Assembly: GCF_900100795.1 (NCBI RefSeq)
Contig: NZ_FNCO01000011.1
Span: 202,162-266,161 of the forward strand
Length of the DNA stretch: 64,000 bases
Source: Pseudomonas abietaniphila
GTDB taxonomy: Bacteria; Pseudomonadota; Gammaproteobacteria; Pseudomonadales; Pseudomonadaceae
Direction: 5' to 3'
The notes under the pieces are model-generated. The model was not told the DNA's origin and ran no database searches. It saw only the letters and a list, made by a program, of their open reading frames with translations. Shown piece by piece: positions 17,424-27,044 of the stretch (positions within the stretch are counted from its first letter, which is position 1; every line of letters begins with the position of its first letter). The translations under genes were made by a program, and so were the position numbers.

Positions 17424-18098
17424 ATGCAATACAATCTCACCAGGATCGACCCGGATGCTCCTAACGAGCAGTACCCCATCGGCGAACGGGAAACCGTTTC
17501 CGATCCGTTAGAAGATCAAGTCCACAAAAACATCTTCATGGGCAAGCTCGAAGACGTGCTGAGCGGTGCTGTCAACTGGGGTCGCAAGAACTCCCTTTGG
17601 CCGTACAACTTCGGTCTGTCCTGCTGCTACGTGGAAATGACCACCGCCTTCACGGCGCCCCACGACATCGCACGCTTCGGCGCCGAAGTCATCCGGGCAT
17701 CACCGCGTCAGGCGGACTTCATGGTTATCGCCGGTACCTGCTTCATCAAGATGGCGCCGATCATCCAGCGTCTGTATGAGCAAATGCTCGAGCCTAAATG
17801 GGTCATCTCCATGGGTTCGTGCGCCAACTCCGGTGGCATGTACGACATCTACTCTGTAGTCCAGGGCGTGGACAAGTTCCTGCCTGTGGATGTCTATGTG
17901 CCCGGCTGCCCGCCCCGCCCAGAGGCATTCCTGCAAGGCCTTATGCTGCTGCAGGAATCCATTGGCCAGGAGCGTCGTCCTCTTTCCTGGGTCGTCGGCG
18001 ACCAAGGCGTGTATCGCGCCGAGATGCCGTCGCAGAAGGAACAGCGCCGCGAACAGCGTATTGCTGTGACAAACCTGCGCAGCCCCGACGAAGTCTGA
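17424..18098 (+). CDS. nuoB: NADH-quinone oxidoreductase subunit B
   Basis: 224 residues from the ATG at 17424; an in-frame TTG six bases earlier is less likely. It carries the ligands of cluster N2: the tandem cysteines in GLSCCYVEM, then GTCFIKM and CPPRPEAF, with GSCANSGGMYD between. N2 passes electrons to ubiquinone. Soluble subunit at the membrane interface. It is 10 bp after nuoA, and a 74-bp gap separates it from nuoCD. Confidence 0.97.
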   Translation: MQYNLTRIDPDAPNEQYPIGERETVSDPLEDQVHKNIFMGKLEDVLSGAVNWGRKNSLWPYNFGLSCCYVEMTTAFTAPHDIARFGAEVIRASPRQADFMVIAGTCFIKMAPIIQRLYEQMLEPKWVISMGSCANSGGMYDIYSVVQGVDKFLPVDVYVPGCPPRPEAFLQGLMLLQESIGQERRPLSWVVGDQGVYRAEMPSQKEQRREQRIAVTNLRSPDEV

Positions 18099-18172
18099 TC
18101 CAGTTTTTCTTTTACAAAAAGAAGCCTGAACCTGGGTTCATTCTGTACGTTGACCGATAGCGATCGAGACCT

Positions 18173-19954
18173 ATGACTGCAGACACCGCTCTGTACATCC
18201 CGCCTTACAAGGCTGACGACCAAGATGTCGTCGTTGAACTGCACAACCGCTTTGGCGCCGAGGCGTTCACCGCCCAATCCACTGTCACCGGCATGCCGGT
18301 GCTGTGGGTCGCCCGTGCAAAACTGTTCGAAATCCTGACGTTCCTGCGCAACGTGCCCAAGCCGTACTCGATGCTGTACGACCTGCACGGTGTGGACGAG
18401 CGCCTGCGCACCAAGCGCCGTGGCTTGCCGGACGCCGATTTCACGGTGTTCTACCACCTGCTGTCGGTAGAGCGTAACAGCGACGTCATGATCAAGGTCG
18501 CCTTGTCCGAAGGCGACCTCAGCGTGCCGACCATCACCAGCATCTGGCCGAATGCCAACTGGTACGAGCGTGAAGTGTGGGACATGTTCGGGATCGATTT
18601 CCCGGGCCACCCGCACCTGAGCCGCATCATGATGCCGCCGACCTGGGAAGGTCACCCGCTGCGCAAGGACTACCCTGCCCGCGCCACCGAATTCGACCCG
18701 TACAGCCTGACGCTGGCCAAACAGCAACTGGAAGAAGAAGCCGCGCGCTTCCGTCCGGAAGACTGGGGCATGAAGCGTTCCGGCACCAACGAGGACTACA
18801 TGTTCCTCAACCTGGGTCCGAACCACCCGTCCGCTCACGGTGCGTTCCGTATCGTGCTGCAGCTGGACGGTGAAGAAATCGTCGACTGCGTTCCGGACAT
18901 CGGCTACCACCACCGTGGTGCCGAGAAGATGGCCGAGCGTCAGTCCTGGCACAGTTTCATCCCGTACACCGACCGTATCGATTACCTCGGCGGCGTGATG
19001 AACAACCTGCCGTACGTGCTCTCGGTCGAGAAGCTGGCCGGCATCAAGGTGCCCGAGAAGGTCGACGTCATCCGCATCATGATGGCCGAGTTCTTCCGTA
19101 TCACCAGTCACCTGCTGTTCCTGGGTACCTATATCCAGGACGTGGGCGCGATGACCCCGGTGTTCTTCACCTTCACCGACCGCCAGAAAGCCTACACGGT
19201 GATCGAAGCCATCACCGGTTTCCGTCTGCACCCGGCCTGGTATCGCATCGGTGGTGTCGCTCACGACCTGCCACGCGGCTGGGAAAAACTCGTAAAGGAT
19301 TTCGTCGAGTGGCTGCCCAAGCGCCTGGACGAATACACCAAGGCCGCCCTGCAGAACAGCATCCTCAAGGGTCGTACCATCGGCGTTGCCGCCTACAACA
19401 CCAAAGAGGCCCTGGAATGGGGTGTCACCGGTGCCGGCCTGCGTTCCACCGGTTGCGACTTCGACCTGCGCAAGGCGCGTCCTTACTCGGGTTACGAGAA
19501 CTTCGAATTCGAAGTGCCGCTGGCACACAACGGCGATGCCTATGATCGCTGCATGGTCCGCGTCGAAGAGATGCGCCAGAGCATCAAGATCATCGACCAG
19601 TGCATGCGCAACATGCCGGAAGGCCCGTACAAGGCGGATCACCCGCTGACCACGCCGCCGCCGAAAGAGCGCACGCTGCAGCACATCGAAACCTTGATCA
19701 CGCACTTCCTGCAGGTTTCGTGGGGCCCGGTCATGCCGGCCAATGAATCCTTCCAGATGATTGAAGCGACCAAGGGCATCAACAGTTATTACCTGACGAG
19801 CGACGGCGGCACCATGAGCTACCGTACCCGGATTCGCACCCCAAGCTACCCGCACCTGCAGCAGATCCCTTCGGTGATCAAAGGCAGCATGGTCGCGGAC
19901 TTGATCGCGTACCTGGGTAGTATCGACTTCGTTATGGCCGACGTGGACCGCTAA
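18173..19954 (+). CDS. nuoCD: NADH-quinone oxidoreductase subunit C/D (fused)
   Basis: 593 residues joining NuoC (30 kDa subunit, about 1-185, with WPNANWYEREVWDMFGIDFPGHPHL) to NuoD (49 kDa subunit, about 205-593, starting near LNLGPNHPSAHGAFR). NuoD forms the ubiquinone-binding pocket with NuoB and is related to hydrogenase large subunits; the GYHHRGAEKM segment is the quinone-site histidine loop. The C/D fusion is normal in gamma-proteobacteria such as E. coli and Pseudomonas. It ends two bases before nuoE. Confidence 0.98.
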   Translation: MTADTALYIPPYKADDQDVVVELHNRFGAEAFTAQSTVTGMPVLWVARAKLFEILTFLRNVPKPYSMLYDLHGVDERLRTKRRGLPDADFTVFYHLLSVERNSDVMIKVALSEGDLSVPTITSIWPNANWYEREVWDMFGIDFPGHPHLSRIMMPPTWEGHPLRKDYPARATEFDPYSLTLAKQQLEEEAARFRPEDWGMKRSGTNEDYMFLNLGPNHPSAHGAFRIVLQLDGEEIVDCVPDIGYHHRGAEKMAERQSWHSFIPYTDRIDYLGGVMNNLPYVLSVEKLAGIKVPEKVDVIRIMMAEFFRITSHLLFLGTYIQDVGAMTPVFFTFTDRQKAYTVIEAITGFRLHPAWYRIGGVAHDLPRGWEKLVKDFVEWLPKRLDEYTKAALQNSILKGRTIGVAAYNTKEALEWGVTGAGLRSTGCDFDLRKARPYSGYENFEFEVPLAHNGDAYDRCMVRVEEMRQSIKIIDQCMRNMPEGPYKADHPLTTPPPKERTLQHIETLITHFLQVSWGPVMPANESFQMIEATKGINSYYLTSDGGTMSYRTRIRTPSYPHLQQIPSVIKGSMVADLIAYLGSIDFVMADVDR

Positions 19955-19956
19955 GC

Positions 19957-20454
19957 ATGAACAGCACGCTTATCCAGACAGACCGTTTCGCCCTGAGCGA
20001 ATCCGAGCGCTCGGCCATCGAGCACGAAATGCATCACTACGAGGACCCGCGCGCGGCGTCCATCGAAGCCCTGAAAATTGTCCAGAAAGAACGCGGCTGG
20101 GTGCCGGACGGCGCCATCTACGCGATCGGCGAAGTGCTGGGCATCCCTGCCAGCGACGTTGAAGGCGTGGCCACGTTCTACAGCCAGATCTTCCGTCAAC
20201 CGGTCGGCCGTCACATCATCCGTGTCTGCAACAGCATGGTCTGCTTCATCGCCGGTCACGAAGACATCGTCGGCGAGATTCAGAGCACGCTGGGCATCGG
20301 CCTGGGTCAGACCACGGCCGACGGCCGCTTCACGCTGCTGCCGGCCTGCTGCCTGGGCAACTGCGACAAGGCACCGGCGGTCATGATCGACGACGATACT
20401 TTCGGCAATCTGCAGCCGACGGGCGTTGCCCAGCTGCTGGAGGGTTACGTATGA
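19957..20454 (+). CDS. nuoE: NADH-quinone oxidoreductase subunit E
   Basis: 165 residues with a thioredoxin-like fold. The four [2Fe-2S] (N1a) ligands appear as CNSMVC (Cx4C) and, 30-odd residues later, CLGNC (Cx3C). Part of the NADH dehydrogenase module with NuoF and NuoG. Overlaps nuoF by ATGA. Confidence 0.97.
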   Translation: MNSTLIQTDRFALSESERSAIEHEMHHYEDPRAASIEALKIVQKERGWVPDGAIYAIGEVLGIPASDVEGVATFYSQIFRQPVGRHIIRVCNSMVCFIAGHEDIVGEIQSTLGIGLGQTTADGRFTLLPACCLGNCDKAPAVMIDDDTFGNLQPTGVAQLLEGYV

Positions 20455-21815
20455 CCATCACTTCCTTCGGTCCGGCCAACCTGATCACCCGTACGCCGGA
20501 AACCCATCCGCTGACCTGGCGTCTTCGCGACGACGGCGAGCCGGTGTGGTTGGACGAGTACGTGGCCAAAGACGGCTATGCCGCTGCCCGTAAGGCCTTC
20601 GCCCAGCAAACGCCTGACGAAATCGTTCAGTCGGTCAAGGACTCCGGCCTCAAGGGTCGTGGCGGCGCGGGCTTCCCCACGGGCGTGAAGTGGGGCCTGA
20701 TGCCCAAAGACGAATCCCTCGACATCCGCTACCTGCTGTGCAACGCGGACGAGATGGAACCGAACACCTGGAAAGACCGCATGCTGATGGAGCAACTGCC
20801 CCATCTGCTGGTGGAAGGCATGCTGATCAGTGCTCGCGCGCTGAAGGCCTACCGCGGCTACATCTTCCTGCGTGGCGAGTACGTTACTGCGGCCAAGCAC
20901 CTGAACCGCGCCGTGGCTGAAGCCAAGGCCGCGGGTCTGTTGGGCAAGAACATCCTGGGCACCGGCTTCGACTTCGAGCTGTTCGTGCACACCGGCGCCG
21001 GGCGTTACATCTGCGGTGAAGAAACCGCACTGATCAACTCCCTGGAAGGCCGTCGCGCCAACCCGCGCTCCAAGCCGCCCTTCCCTGCCGCCGTTGGCGT
21101 GTGGGGCAAACCGACCTGCGTGAACAACGTCGAAACCCTGTGCAACGTCCCGGCGATCGTCAACAACGGCAACGACTGGTACAAGTCGCTCGCCCGCGAA
21201 GGCAGTGAAGACCACGGCACCAAGCTGATGGGCTTCTCCGGCAAGGTGAAGAACCCGGGTATCTGGGAACTGCCTTTCGGCCTGCCGGCCCGTGAGCTGT
21301 TTGAAGACTACGCGGGCGGCATGCGCGACGGCTTCAAGCTCAAGTGCTGGCAGCCAGGCGGTGCCGGTACCGGTTTCCTGCTGCCCGAACACCTCGACTG
21401 CGCGTTCTACGCGGGCGGCGTGGCCAAGGTCGGCACCCGGATGGGTACCGGTCTGGCGATGGCCGTCGACGACAAGGTCAACATGGTGTCGCTGCTGCGC
21501 AACATGGAAGAGTTCTTCGCCCAGGAGTCGTGCGGTTTCTGCACACCTTGCCGCGACGGCTTGCCGTGGAGCGTGAAGATGCTGCGAGCGCTCGAGAACG
21601 GCCAGGGTCAACCCGGCGATATCGAGACGCTGCTGGGGTTGGTCAACTTCCTCGGCCCAGGCAAGACCTTCTGCGCCCACGCACCGGGCGCCGTGGAACC
21701 TCTGGGCAGCGCGATCAAATACTTCCGTCCGGAATTCGAGGCAGGCATCGCACCGGCAGCACGTGCGACAGCGGGCCTGGTTCCTGGCAAAGCGCCCACG
21801 ATAGTCGGCGCATAA
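20451..21815 (+). CDS. nuoF: NADH-quinone oxidoreductase subunit F
   Basis: 454 residues. The NADH-binding loop GLKGRGGAGFPTGVKW, the FMN-site region CNADEMEPNTWKDR and the N3 [4Fe-4S] ligands CGFCTPC plus the later Cys in FCAHAPGAVEP are all present. It takes hydride from NADH onto FMN and is the electron entry point of complex I. It starts within the nuoE stop codon. Confidence 0.98.
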   Translation: MTITSFGPANLITRTPETHPLTWRLRDDGEPVWLDEYVAKDGYAAARKAFAQQTPDEIVQSVKDSGLKGRGGAGFPTGVKWGLMPKDESLDIRYLLCNADEMEPNTWKDRMLMEQLPHLLVEGMLISARALKAYRGYIFLRGEYVTAAKHLNRAVAEAKAAGLLGKNILGTGFDFELFVHTGAGRYICGEETALINSLEGRRANPRSKPPFPAAVGVWGKPTCVNNVETLCNVPAIVNNGNDWYKSLAREGSEDHGTKLMGFSGKVKNPGIWELPFGLPARELFEDYAGGMRDGFKLKCWQPGGAGTGFLLPEHLDCAFYAGGVAKVGTRMGTGLAMAVDDKVNMVSLLRNMEEFFAQESCGFCTPCRDGLPWSVKMLRALENGQGQPGDIETLLGLVNFLGPGKTFCAHAPGAVEPLGSAIKYFRPEFEAGIAPAARATAGLVPGKAPTIVGA

Positions 21816-21826
21816 CAAGACTGACC

Positions 21827-21893
21827 GGGCAGTGATTCAAAAGACCACTGCCCTTTGCTCCGATTGCGCCTGACGGCTGTTTGAACCGGAGCA
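21827..21893 (+). other. Two tandem hairpins in the nuoF-nuoG gap
   Basis: GGGCAGTG/CACTGCCC (21827-21853) and TGCTCCG/CGGAGCA (21856-21893) follow each other in the 136-bp gap, the largest gap inside the operon. Neither is followed by a long T run (the first by TTTG only). Possible weak terminator, RNase processing site or mRNA stabiliser; inference only. Confidence 0.5.
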
Positions 21894-21951
21894 GCACCGA
21901 GATTCCATTAGCCACGCCCGCTGACACCGGGCCAACGAAGACCTTTGAACC

Positions 21952-24669
21952 ATGGCTACTATCCACGTAGACGGCAAAGCGCTCGAAGTCGATGGCGCAG
22001 ACAACCTGTTACAGGCCTGTCTGTCGCTGGGGCTCGACATCCCTTATTTCTGCTGGCATCCAGCACTTGGCAGTGTTGGCGCCTGTCGCCAGTGCGCCGT
22101 CAAGCAGTACACCGACGAGAACGACACCCGTGGTCGTATCGTCATGTCCTGCATGACGCCCGCCACTGACAACACCTGGATTTCCATCGACGACGAAGAG
22201 TCCAAGGCGTTCCGCGCCAGCGTCGTCGAATGGCTGATGACCAACCACCCCCACGACTGCCCGGTCTGTGAGGAAGGCGGTCACTGCCATTTGCAGGACA
22301 TGACGGTGATGACCGGCCACAACGAGCGCCGTTACCGCTTCACCAAACGCACCCACCAGAACCAGGAACTGGGGCCGTTCATCGCTCACGAGATGAACCG
22401 CTGCATCGCCTGCTATCGCTGTGTGCGCTTCTATAAAGACTACGCCGGCGGCACCGACCTCGGTGTGTTCGGTGCCCACGACAACGTGTACTTCGGTCGC
22501 GTCGAAGACGGCACGCTGGAAAGCGAGTTCTCCGGCAACCTCACCGAGGTCTGCCCGACCGGTGTGTTTACCGACAAGACTCACTCCGAGCGTTACAACC
22601 GCAAGTGGGACATGCAGTTCTCGCCGAGCATCTGTCACGGCTGCTCCAGCGGCTGCAACATCAGCCCGGGCGAACGTTATGGCGAAATTCGCCGTATCGA
22701 GAACCGCTACAACGGTTCGGTGAACCAGTACTTCCTGTGCGACCGTGGCCGTTTCGGTTATGGCTACGTCAACCGCACCGACCGTCCACGTCAGCCACTG
22801 CTGGCCGAAGGCAACGTCAAGCTGAGCCTGGACGCTGCACTGGACAAGGCCGCCGACATGCTGCGCGGTCGCAACATCGTCGGTATCGGTTCGCCACGTG
22901 CCAGCCTTGAAAGCAACTTCGCCTTGCGCGAACTGGTCGGTGCCGAGCACTTCTATTCGGGTATCGAAGCCGGTGAGCTTGCGCGTCTGCGTCTGGTCGC
23001 ACAGGTCCTGAAGGACAGCCCGCTGCCGATTCCGACCCTGCGTGAAGTCGAAGAGCACGACGCGGTGTTCATCCTCGGCGAAGACGTCACGCAGACCGCT
23101 GCGCGCATGGCGCTGTGCCTGCGTCAGTTGGTGAAGAACAAAGCCGAAGACATGGCCGCTGCGATGAAAGTCCAGCCTTGGCTCGACGCTGCGGTGAAAA
23201 ACATCGGTCAGCACGAGATGAACCCGCTGTTCATCGCCAGTCTGGCCGAAACCCGCCTGGACGATATCGCCGAAGAGTGCGTACACGCCGCTCCCGACGA
23301 TCTGGCCCGCATCGGTTTCGCCGTGGCACACGCCATCGACCCAAGCGCGCCGGCCGTCACCGGCCTGGACAGCGAAGCACTGGAACTGGCCCAACGCATC
23401 GCCGATGCACTGCTGGCCGCCAAGCGTCCACTGATCGTCTCCGGCGCCTCGCTGGGTTCCAGCGCGCTGATCGAAGCCGCTGCGAACATCGCCAAAGCCC
23501 TGAAACTGCGCGAGAAGAATGGCTCCCTGAGCCTGATCGTTCCGGAAGCCAACAGCATGGGTCTGACCCTGTTCGGTGGTGATTCGGTCGATGACGCGCT
23601 GCAAACGGTGATCTCGGGCAAGGCCGACGCCATCGTCGTGCTGGAAAACGACCTGTTCACCCGCGTCGATGCGGCGACCGTCGAGGCCGCACTGAAGGCC
23701 GCGAAAGTGGTGATCGTTGCTGACCACCAGAAGACCGCGACCACCGACCGCGCGCACCTCGTGCTGCCGGCCGCCAGCTTCGCTGAAGGCGACGGCACGC
23801 TGGTCAGCCAGGAAGGCCGCGCCCAGCGCTTCTTCCAGGTCTACGATCCGACCTACCTGGACGCCAGCATCCAGATCCACGAAGGCTGGCGCTGGCTGCA
23901 TGCCCTGCGCGCCACCCTGCTGAACAAGCCGGTGGACTGGACCCAACTGGATCACGTCACCGAAGCCTGTGCCGCGAGCAACGCGCAACTGGCCGGCATT
24001 GTCGGTGCAGCGCCTTCCGCCGCGTTCCGTATCAAAGGCCTGAAACTGGCTCGCGAACCGTTGCGTTACAGCGGTCGGACCGCCATGCGCGCCAACATCA
24101 GCGTGCATGAGCCACGCACCTCGCAGGACAAGGACACCGCGTTCTCGTTCTCGATGGAAGGTTACTCGGGCTCCGCCGAACCTCGCTCCCAGGTGCCATT
24201 CGCCTGGTCGCCGGGCTGGAACTCGCCACAAGCGTGGAACAAGTTCCAGGACGAAGTCGGTGGTCATCTGCGTGCGGGCGACCCGGGCGTGCGCCTGATC
24301 GAAAGCAGCGGCGACAAGTTGAGCTGGTTCTCCAGCGTGCCGCGTGCCTTCTCCCCTGCTCAAGGGACCTGGCAGGTCGTGCCGTTCTACCACCTGTTCG
24401 GCAGCGACGAGACCTCGTCCAAAGCCGCGCCGGTTCAAGAGCGTATTCCGGCGGCCTATGTCGCGCTGGCCAAGTCCGAAGCGGACCGCCTGGGCGTCAA
24501 CGACGGTGCCATGCTCAGCCTCAACGTTGCCGGTCAGACCCTGCGTCTGCCACTGCGCATCAACGAAGAGCTGGGCGCCGGTCTGGTGGCATTGCCATCG
24601 GGTCTGGCGGGCATTCCTCCGGCGCTGGCCGGGAAAACCGTTGAAGGTCTGCAGGAGGCAGCACAATGA
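21952..24669 (+). CDS. nuoG: NADH-quinone oxidoreductase subunit G
   Basis: 905 residues. The N-terminal [2Fe-2S] ferredoxin domain (CWHP ... CRQC ... SCMTPA), the His/Cys cluster motif HPHDCPVCEEGGHC, and [4Fe-4S] ligands in CIACYRCVRF and EVCPTG are followed by the CHGCSSGCN motif with a later Cys in YFLCDRGR, which fits the extra N7 cluster found in some bacteria. The rest is a molybdopterin-oxidoreductase-like domain without metal cofactor residues. It forms the wire of Fe-S clusters leading from NuoF. Overlaps nuoH by ATGA. Confidence 0.97.
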   Translation: MATIHVDGKALEVDGADNLLQACLSLGLDIPYFCWHPALGSVGACRQCAVKQYTDENDTRGRIVMSCMTPATDNTWISIDDEESKAFRASVVEWLMTNHPHDCPVCEEGGHCHLQDMTVMTGHNERRYRFTKRTHQNQELGPFIAHEMNRCIACYRCVRFYKDYAGGTDLGVFGAHDNVYFGRVEDGTLESEFSGNLTEVCPTGVFTDKTHSERYNRKWDMQFSPSICHGCSSGCNISPGERYGEIRRIENRYNGSVNQYFLCDRGRFGYGYVNRTDRPRQPLLAEGNVKLSLDAALDKAADMLRGRNIVGIGSPRASLESNFALRELVGAEHFYSGIEAGELARLRLVAQVLKDSPLPIPTLREVEEHDAVFILGEDVTQTAARMALCLRQLVKNKAEDMAAAMKVQPWLDAAVKNIGQHEMNPLFIASLAETRLDDIAEECVHAAPDDLARIGFAVAHAIDPSAPAVTGLDSEALELAQRIADALLAAKRPLIVSGASLGSSALIEAAANIAKALKLREKNGSLSLIVPEANSMGLTLFGGDSVDDALQTVISGKADAIVVLENDLFTRVDAATVEAALKAAKVVIVADHQKTATTDRAHLVLPAASFAEGDGTLVSQEGRAQRFFQVYDPTYLDASIQIHEGWRWLHALRATLLNKPVDWTQLDHVTEACAASNAQLAGIVGAAPSAAFRIKGLKLAREPLRYSGRTAMRANISVHEPRTSQDKDTAFSFSMEGYSGSAEPRSQVPFAWSPGWNSPQAWNKFQDEVGGHLRAGDPGVRLIESSGDKLSWFSSVPRAFSPAQGTWQVVPFYHLFGSDETSSKAAPVQERIPAAYVALAKSEADRLGVNDGAMLSLNVAGQTLRLPLRINEELGAGLVALPSGLAGIPPALAGKTVEGLQEAAQ

Positions 24670-25658
24670 CCACGTGGTTTACCCCTGAAGTGATCGACTC
24701 GATCATCGCCGTCGTGAAGGCCATCGTGGTGCTGCTCGCCGTGGTGGTTTGCGGCGCGCTGCTCAGCTTCGTCGAACGCCGTCTGCTGGGCTGGTGGCAG
24801 GACCGTTACGGTCCTAACCGCGTTGGCCCGTTCGGTATGTTCCAGATCGCCGCCGACATGCTGAAGATGTTCTTCAAGGAAGACTGGAATCCTCCCTTCG
24901 TCGACAAGATGATCTTCACCCTGGCGCCGGTCGTGGCCATGAGTGCGTTGCTGATCTCGTTCTCGATCATCCCGGTCACCCAGACCTGGGTCGTCGCAGA
25001 CCTGAACATCGGCCTGCTGTTCTTCTTCGCCATGGCCGGTCTGTCGGTCTACGCGGTGCTGTTCGCCGGCTGGTCATCGAACAACAAGTACGCCCTGCTG
25101 GGCAGCTTGCGTGCTTCGGCACAGACCGTCTCGTACGAAGTGTTCCTGGGCCTGTCGCTGATGGGCATCATCGTTCAGGTCGGCTCGTTCAACATGGGCG
25201 ACATCGTTCAGTACCAGGCCGATCACCTGTGGTTCATCATTCCGCAGTTCTTCGGCTTCTGTACCTTCTTCATCGCTGGCGTCGCCGTGACTCACCGTCA
25301 CCCGTTCGACCAGCCGGAAGCGGAACAGGAACTGGCCGACGGTTACCACATTGAATACGCCGGCATGAAGTGGGGCATGTTCTTCGTCGGTGAGTACATC
25401 GGCATCATCCTGATCTCGGCACTGCTGGTGACCCTGTTCTTCGGTGGCTGGCACGGTCCGTTCAACATCCTGCCGCAACTGTCGTTCATGTGGTTCGTCC
25501 TGAAAACCGCGTTCTTCATCATGCTGTTCATCCTGCTTCGCGCTTCTATCCCGCGTCCGCGTTATGACCAGGTGATGGATTTCAGCTGGAAGTTCTGCCT
25601 GCCACTGACCCTGATCAATTTGCTAGTGACCGCTGCGGTCGTCTTGGCGGCTCAGTGA
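24666..25658 (+). CDS. nuoH: NADH-quinone oxidoreductase subunit H
   Basis: 330 residues with about eight membrane helices. The cytoplasmic loop motifs RYGPNRVGPFGMFQ and AGWSSNNKYALLGSLRASAQTVSYE, which line the quinone tunnel, and DQPEAEQELADGYHIEYAGMK are conserved. NuoH couples quinone reduction to the proton channels. Confidence 0.97.
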   Translation: MTTWFTPEVIDSIIAVVKAIVVLLAVVVCGALLSFVERRLLGWWQDRYGPNRVGPFGMFQIAADMLKMFFKEDWNPPFVDKMIFTLAPVVAMSALLISFSIIPVTQTWVVADLNIGLLFFFAMAGLSVYAVLFAGWSSNNKYALLGSLRASAQTVSYEVFLGLSLMGIIVQVGSFNMGDIVQYQADHLWFIIPQFFGFCTFFIAGVAVTHRHPFDQPEAEQELADGYHIEYAGMKWGMFFVGEYIGIILISALLVTLFFGGWHGPFNILPQLSFMWFVLKTAFFIMLFILLRASIPRPRYDQVMDFSWKFCLPLTLINLLVTAAVVLAAQ

Positions 25659-25669
25659 GGATTTGACCC

Positions 25670-26218
25670 ATGTTCAAATATATTGGCGACATCGTTAAGG
25701 GTACGGGTACCCAGCTACGCAGCCTGATCATGGTCTTCGGCCATGGCTTCCGTAAGCGCGACACCCTGCAATATCCGGAAGAAGCGGTTTACCTGCCGCC
25801 TCGCTACCGCGGTCGTATCGTGCTGACGCGCGACCCCGACGGCGAAGAGCGCTGCGTGGCCTGCAACCTGTGCGCCGTGGCCTGCCCGGTCGGCTGCATC
25901 TCGCTGCAGAAAGCGGAGACCGAAGACGGTCGCTGGTACCCGGACTTCTTCCGCATCAACTTCTCGCGTTGCATCTTCTGCGGTCTCTGTGAAGAAGCCT
26001 GCCCGACCACCGCGATCCAGCTCACGCCGGATTTCGAAATGGCCGAGTTCAAACGTCAGGATCTGGTGTACGAGAAGGAAGATCTGCTGATCTCCGGTCC
26101 CGGCAAGAACCCTGACTACAACTTCTACCGCGTTGCAGGTATGGCGATCGCCGGCAAGCCGAAAGGCTCTGCGCAGAACGAAGCCGAGCCCATCAACGTC
26201 AAGAGCTTGCTGCCTTAA
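25670..26218 (+). CDS. nuoI: NADH-quinone oxidoreductase subunit I
   Basis: 182 residues with two ferredoxin motifs, CVACNLCAVACP (about 62-73) and CIFCGLCEEACP (about 102-113), binding clusters N6a and N6b. It carries electrons from NuoG towards N2 in NuoB. 11 bp after nuoH and 9 bp before nuoJ. Confidence 0.97.
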   Translation: MFKYIGDIVKGTGTQLRSLIMVFGHGFRKRDTLQYPEEAVYLPPRYRGRIVLTRDPDGEERCVACNLCAVACPVGCISLQKAETEDGRWYPDFFRINFSRCIFCGLCEEACPTTAIQLTPDFEMAEFKRQDLVYEKEDLLISGPGKNPDYNFYRVAGMAIAGKPKGSAQNEAEPINVKSLLP

Positions 26219-26227
26219 GGAAGAAAG

Positions 26228-26728
26228 ATGGAATTCGCTTTCTATTTCGCATCCGGCATCGCTGTTGTAGCCACCCTTCGGGTGATTACCAACACGAACC
26301 CGGTGCACGCCCTGCTCTACCTGATCATTTCGCTGATCGCCGTGGCCATGACCTTCTTCAGTCTCGGCGCTCCGTTTGCCGGTGCTCTGGAAGTGATCGC
26401 CTACGCTGGCGCCATCATGGTGCTGTTCGTGTTCGTGGTGATGATGCTGAACCTGGGCCCGGCCTCGGTTCAGCAAGAACGCGCCTGGCTCAAGCCCGGT
26501 ATCTGGCTGGGCCCGATCCTGCTGGGTGGCCTGCTGCTGGCGGAGCTGCTGTACGTGCTGTTCGCCAACTCCACCGGCGCCGGTATCGGCCACACGACCG
26601 TGGACGCCAAGGCCGTGGGCATCAGCCTGTTCGGTCCGTACCTGCTGGTGGTCGAACTCGCCTCGATGCTGCTGCTCGCCGCAGCGGTGACGGCGTTCCA
26701 TGTCGGCCGCAACGAGGCGAAGGAGTAA
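26228..26728 (+). CDS. nuoJ: NADH-quinone oxidoreductase subunit J
   Basis: 166 residues, five predicted membrane helices, with the conserved third helix AFAGALEVIAYAGAIMVLFVFVVMMLN that contains the pi-bulge of ND6 homologues. Membrane-arm subunit linking NuoH and NuoK. Confidence 0.96.
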   Translation: MEFAFYFASGIAVVATLRVITNTNPVHALLYLIISLIAVAMTFFSLGAPFAGALEVIAYAGAIMVLFVFVVMMLNLGPASVQQERAWLKPGIWLGPILLGGLLLAELLYVLFANSTGAGIGHTTVDAKAVGISLFGPYLLVVELASMLLLAAAVTAFHVGRNEAKE

Positions 26729-26732
26729 TCCC

Positions 26733-27044
26733 ATGCATGCACAAATCCCTCTGGAACACGGGCTGGCCGTCGCCGGCATCCTGTTCTGCCTCGGCCTGGC
26801 GGGCCTGTTGGTACGCCGCAACATTCTGTTCGTGTTGATGAGCCTGGAAGTGATGATGAACGCAGCCGCACTGGCTTTCGTCGTGGCGGGTAGCCGCTGG
26901 GCGCAGCCTGACGGCCAGATCATGTTCATCCTGGTGATCAGCCTTGCCGCAGCCGAGGCCAGCATTGGCCTGGCGATCCTGCTGCAACTGTATCGCCGCT
27001 TCCACACTCTCGATATCGACGCTGCCAGCGAGATGCGCGGATGA
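26733..27044 (+). CDS. nuoK: NADH-quinone oxidoreductase subunit K
   Basis: 103 residues from the ATG at 26733, three membrane helices. The two functionally important glutamates of the family lie in MSLEVMMNAAAL and AAAEASIGLAI. An upstream start overlapping nuoJ is less likely because family homology begins at MHAQIPLEHGL. Overlaps nuoL by ATGA. Confidence 0.96.
   Translation: MHAQIPLEHGLAVAGILFCLGLAGLLVRRNILFVLMSLEVMMNAAALAFVVAGSRWAQPDGQIMFILVISLAAAEASIGLAILLQLYRRFHTLDIDAASEMRG

Noticed and set aside
17894..24666. Very long minus-strand frames opposite nuoCD, nuoF and nuoG
   Set aside because: Antisense shadows of nuo genes with no ribosome-binding sites and no domain similarity.
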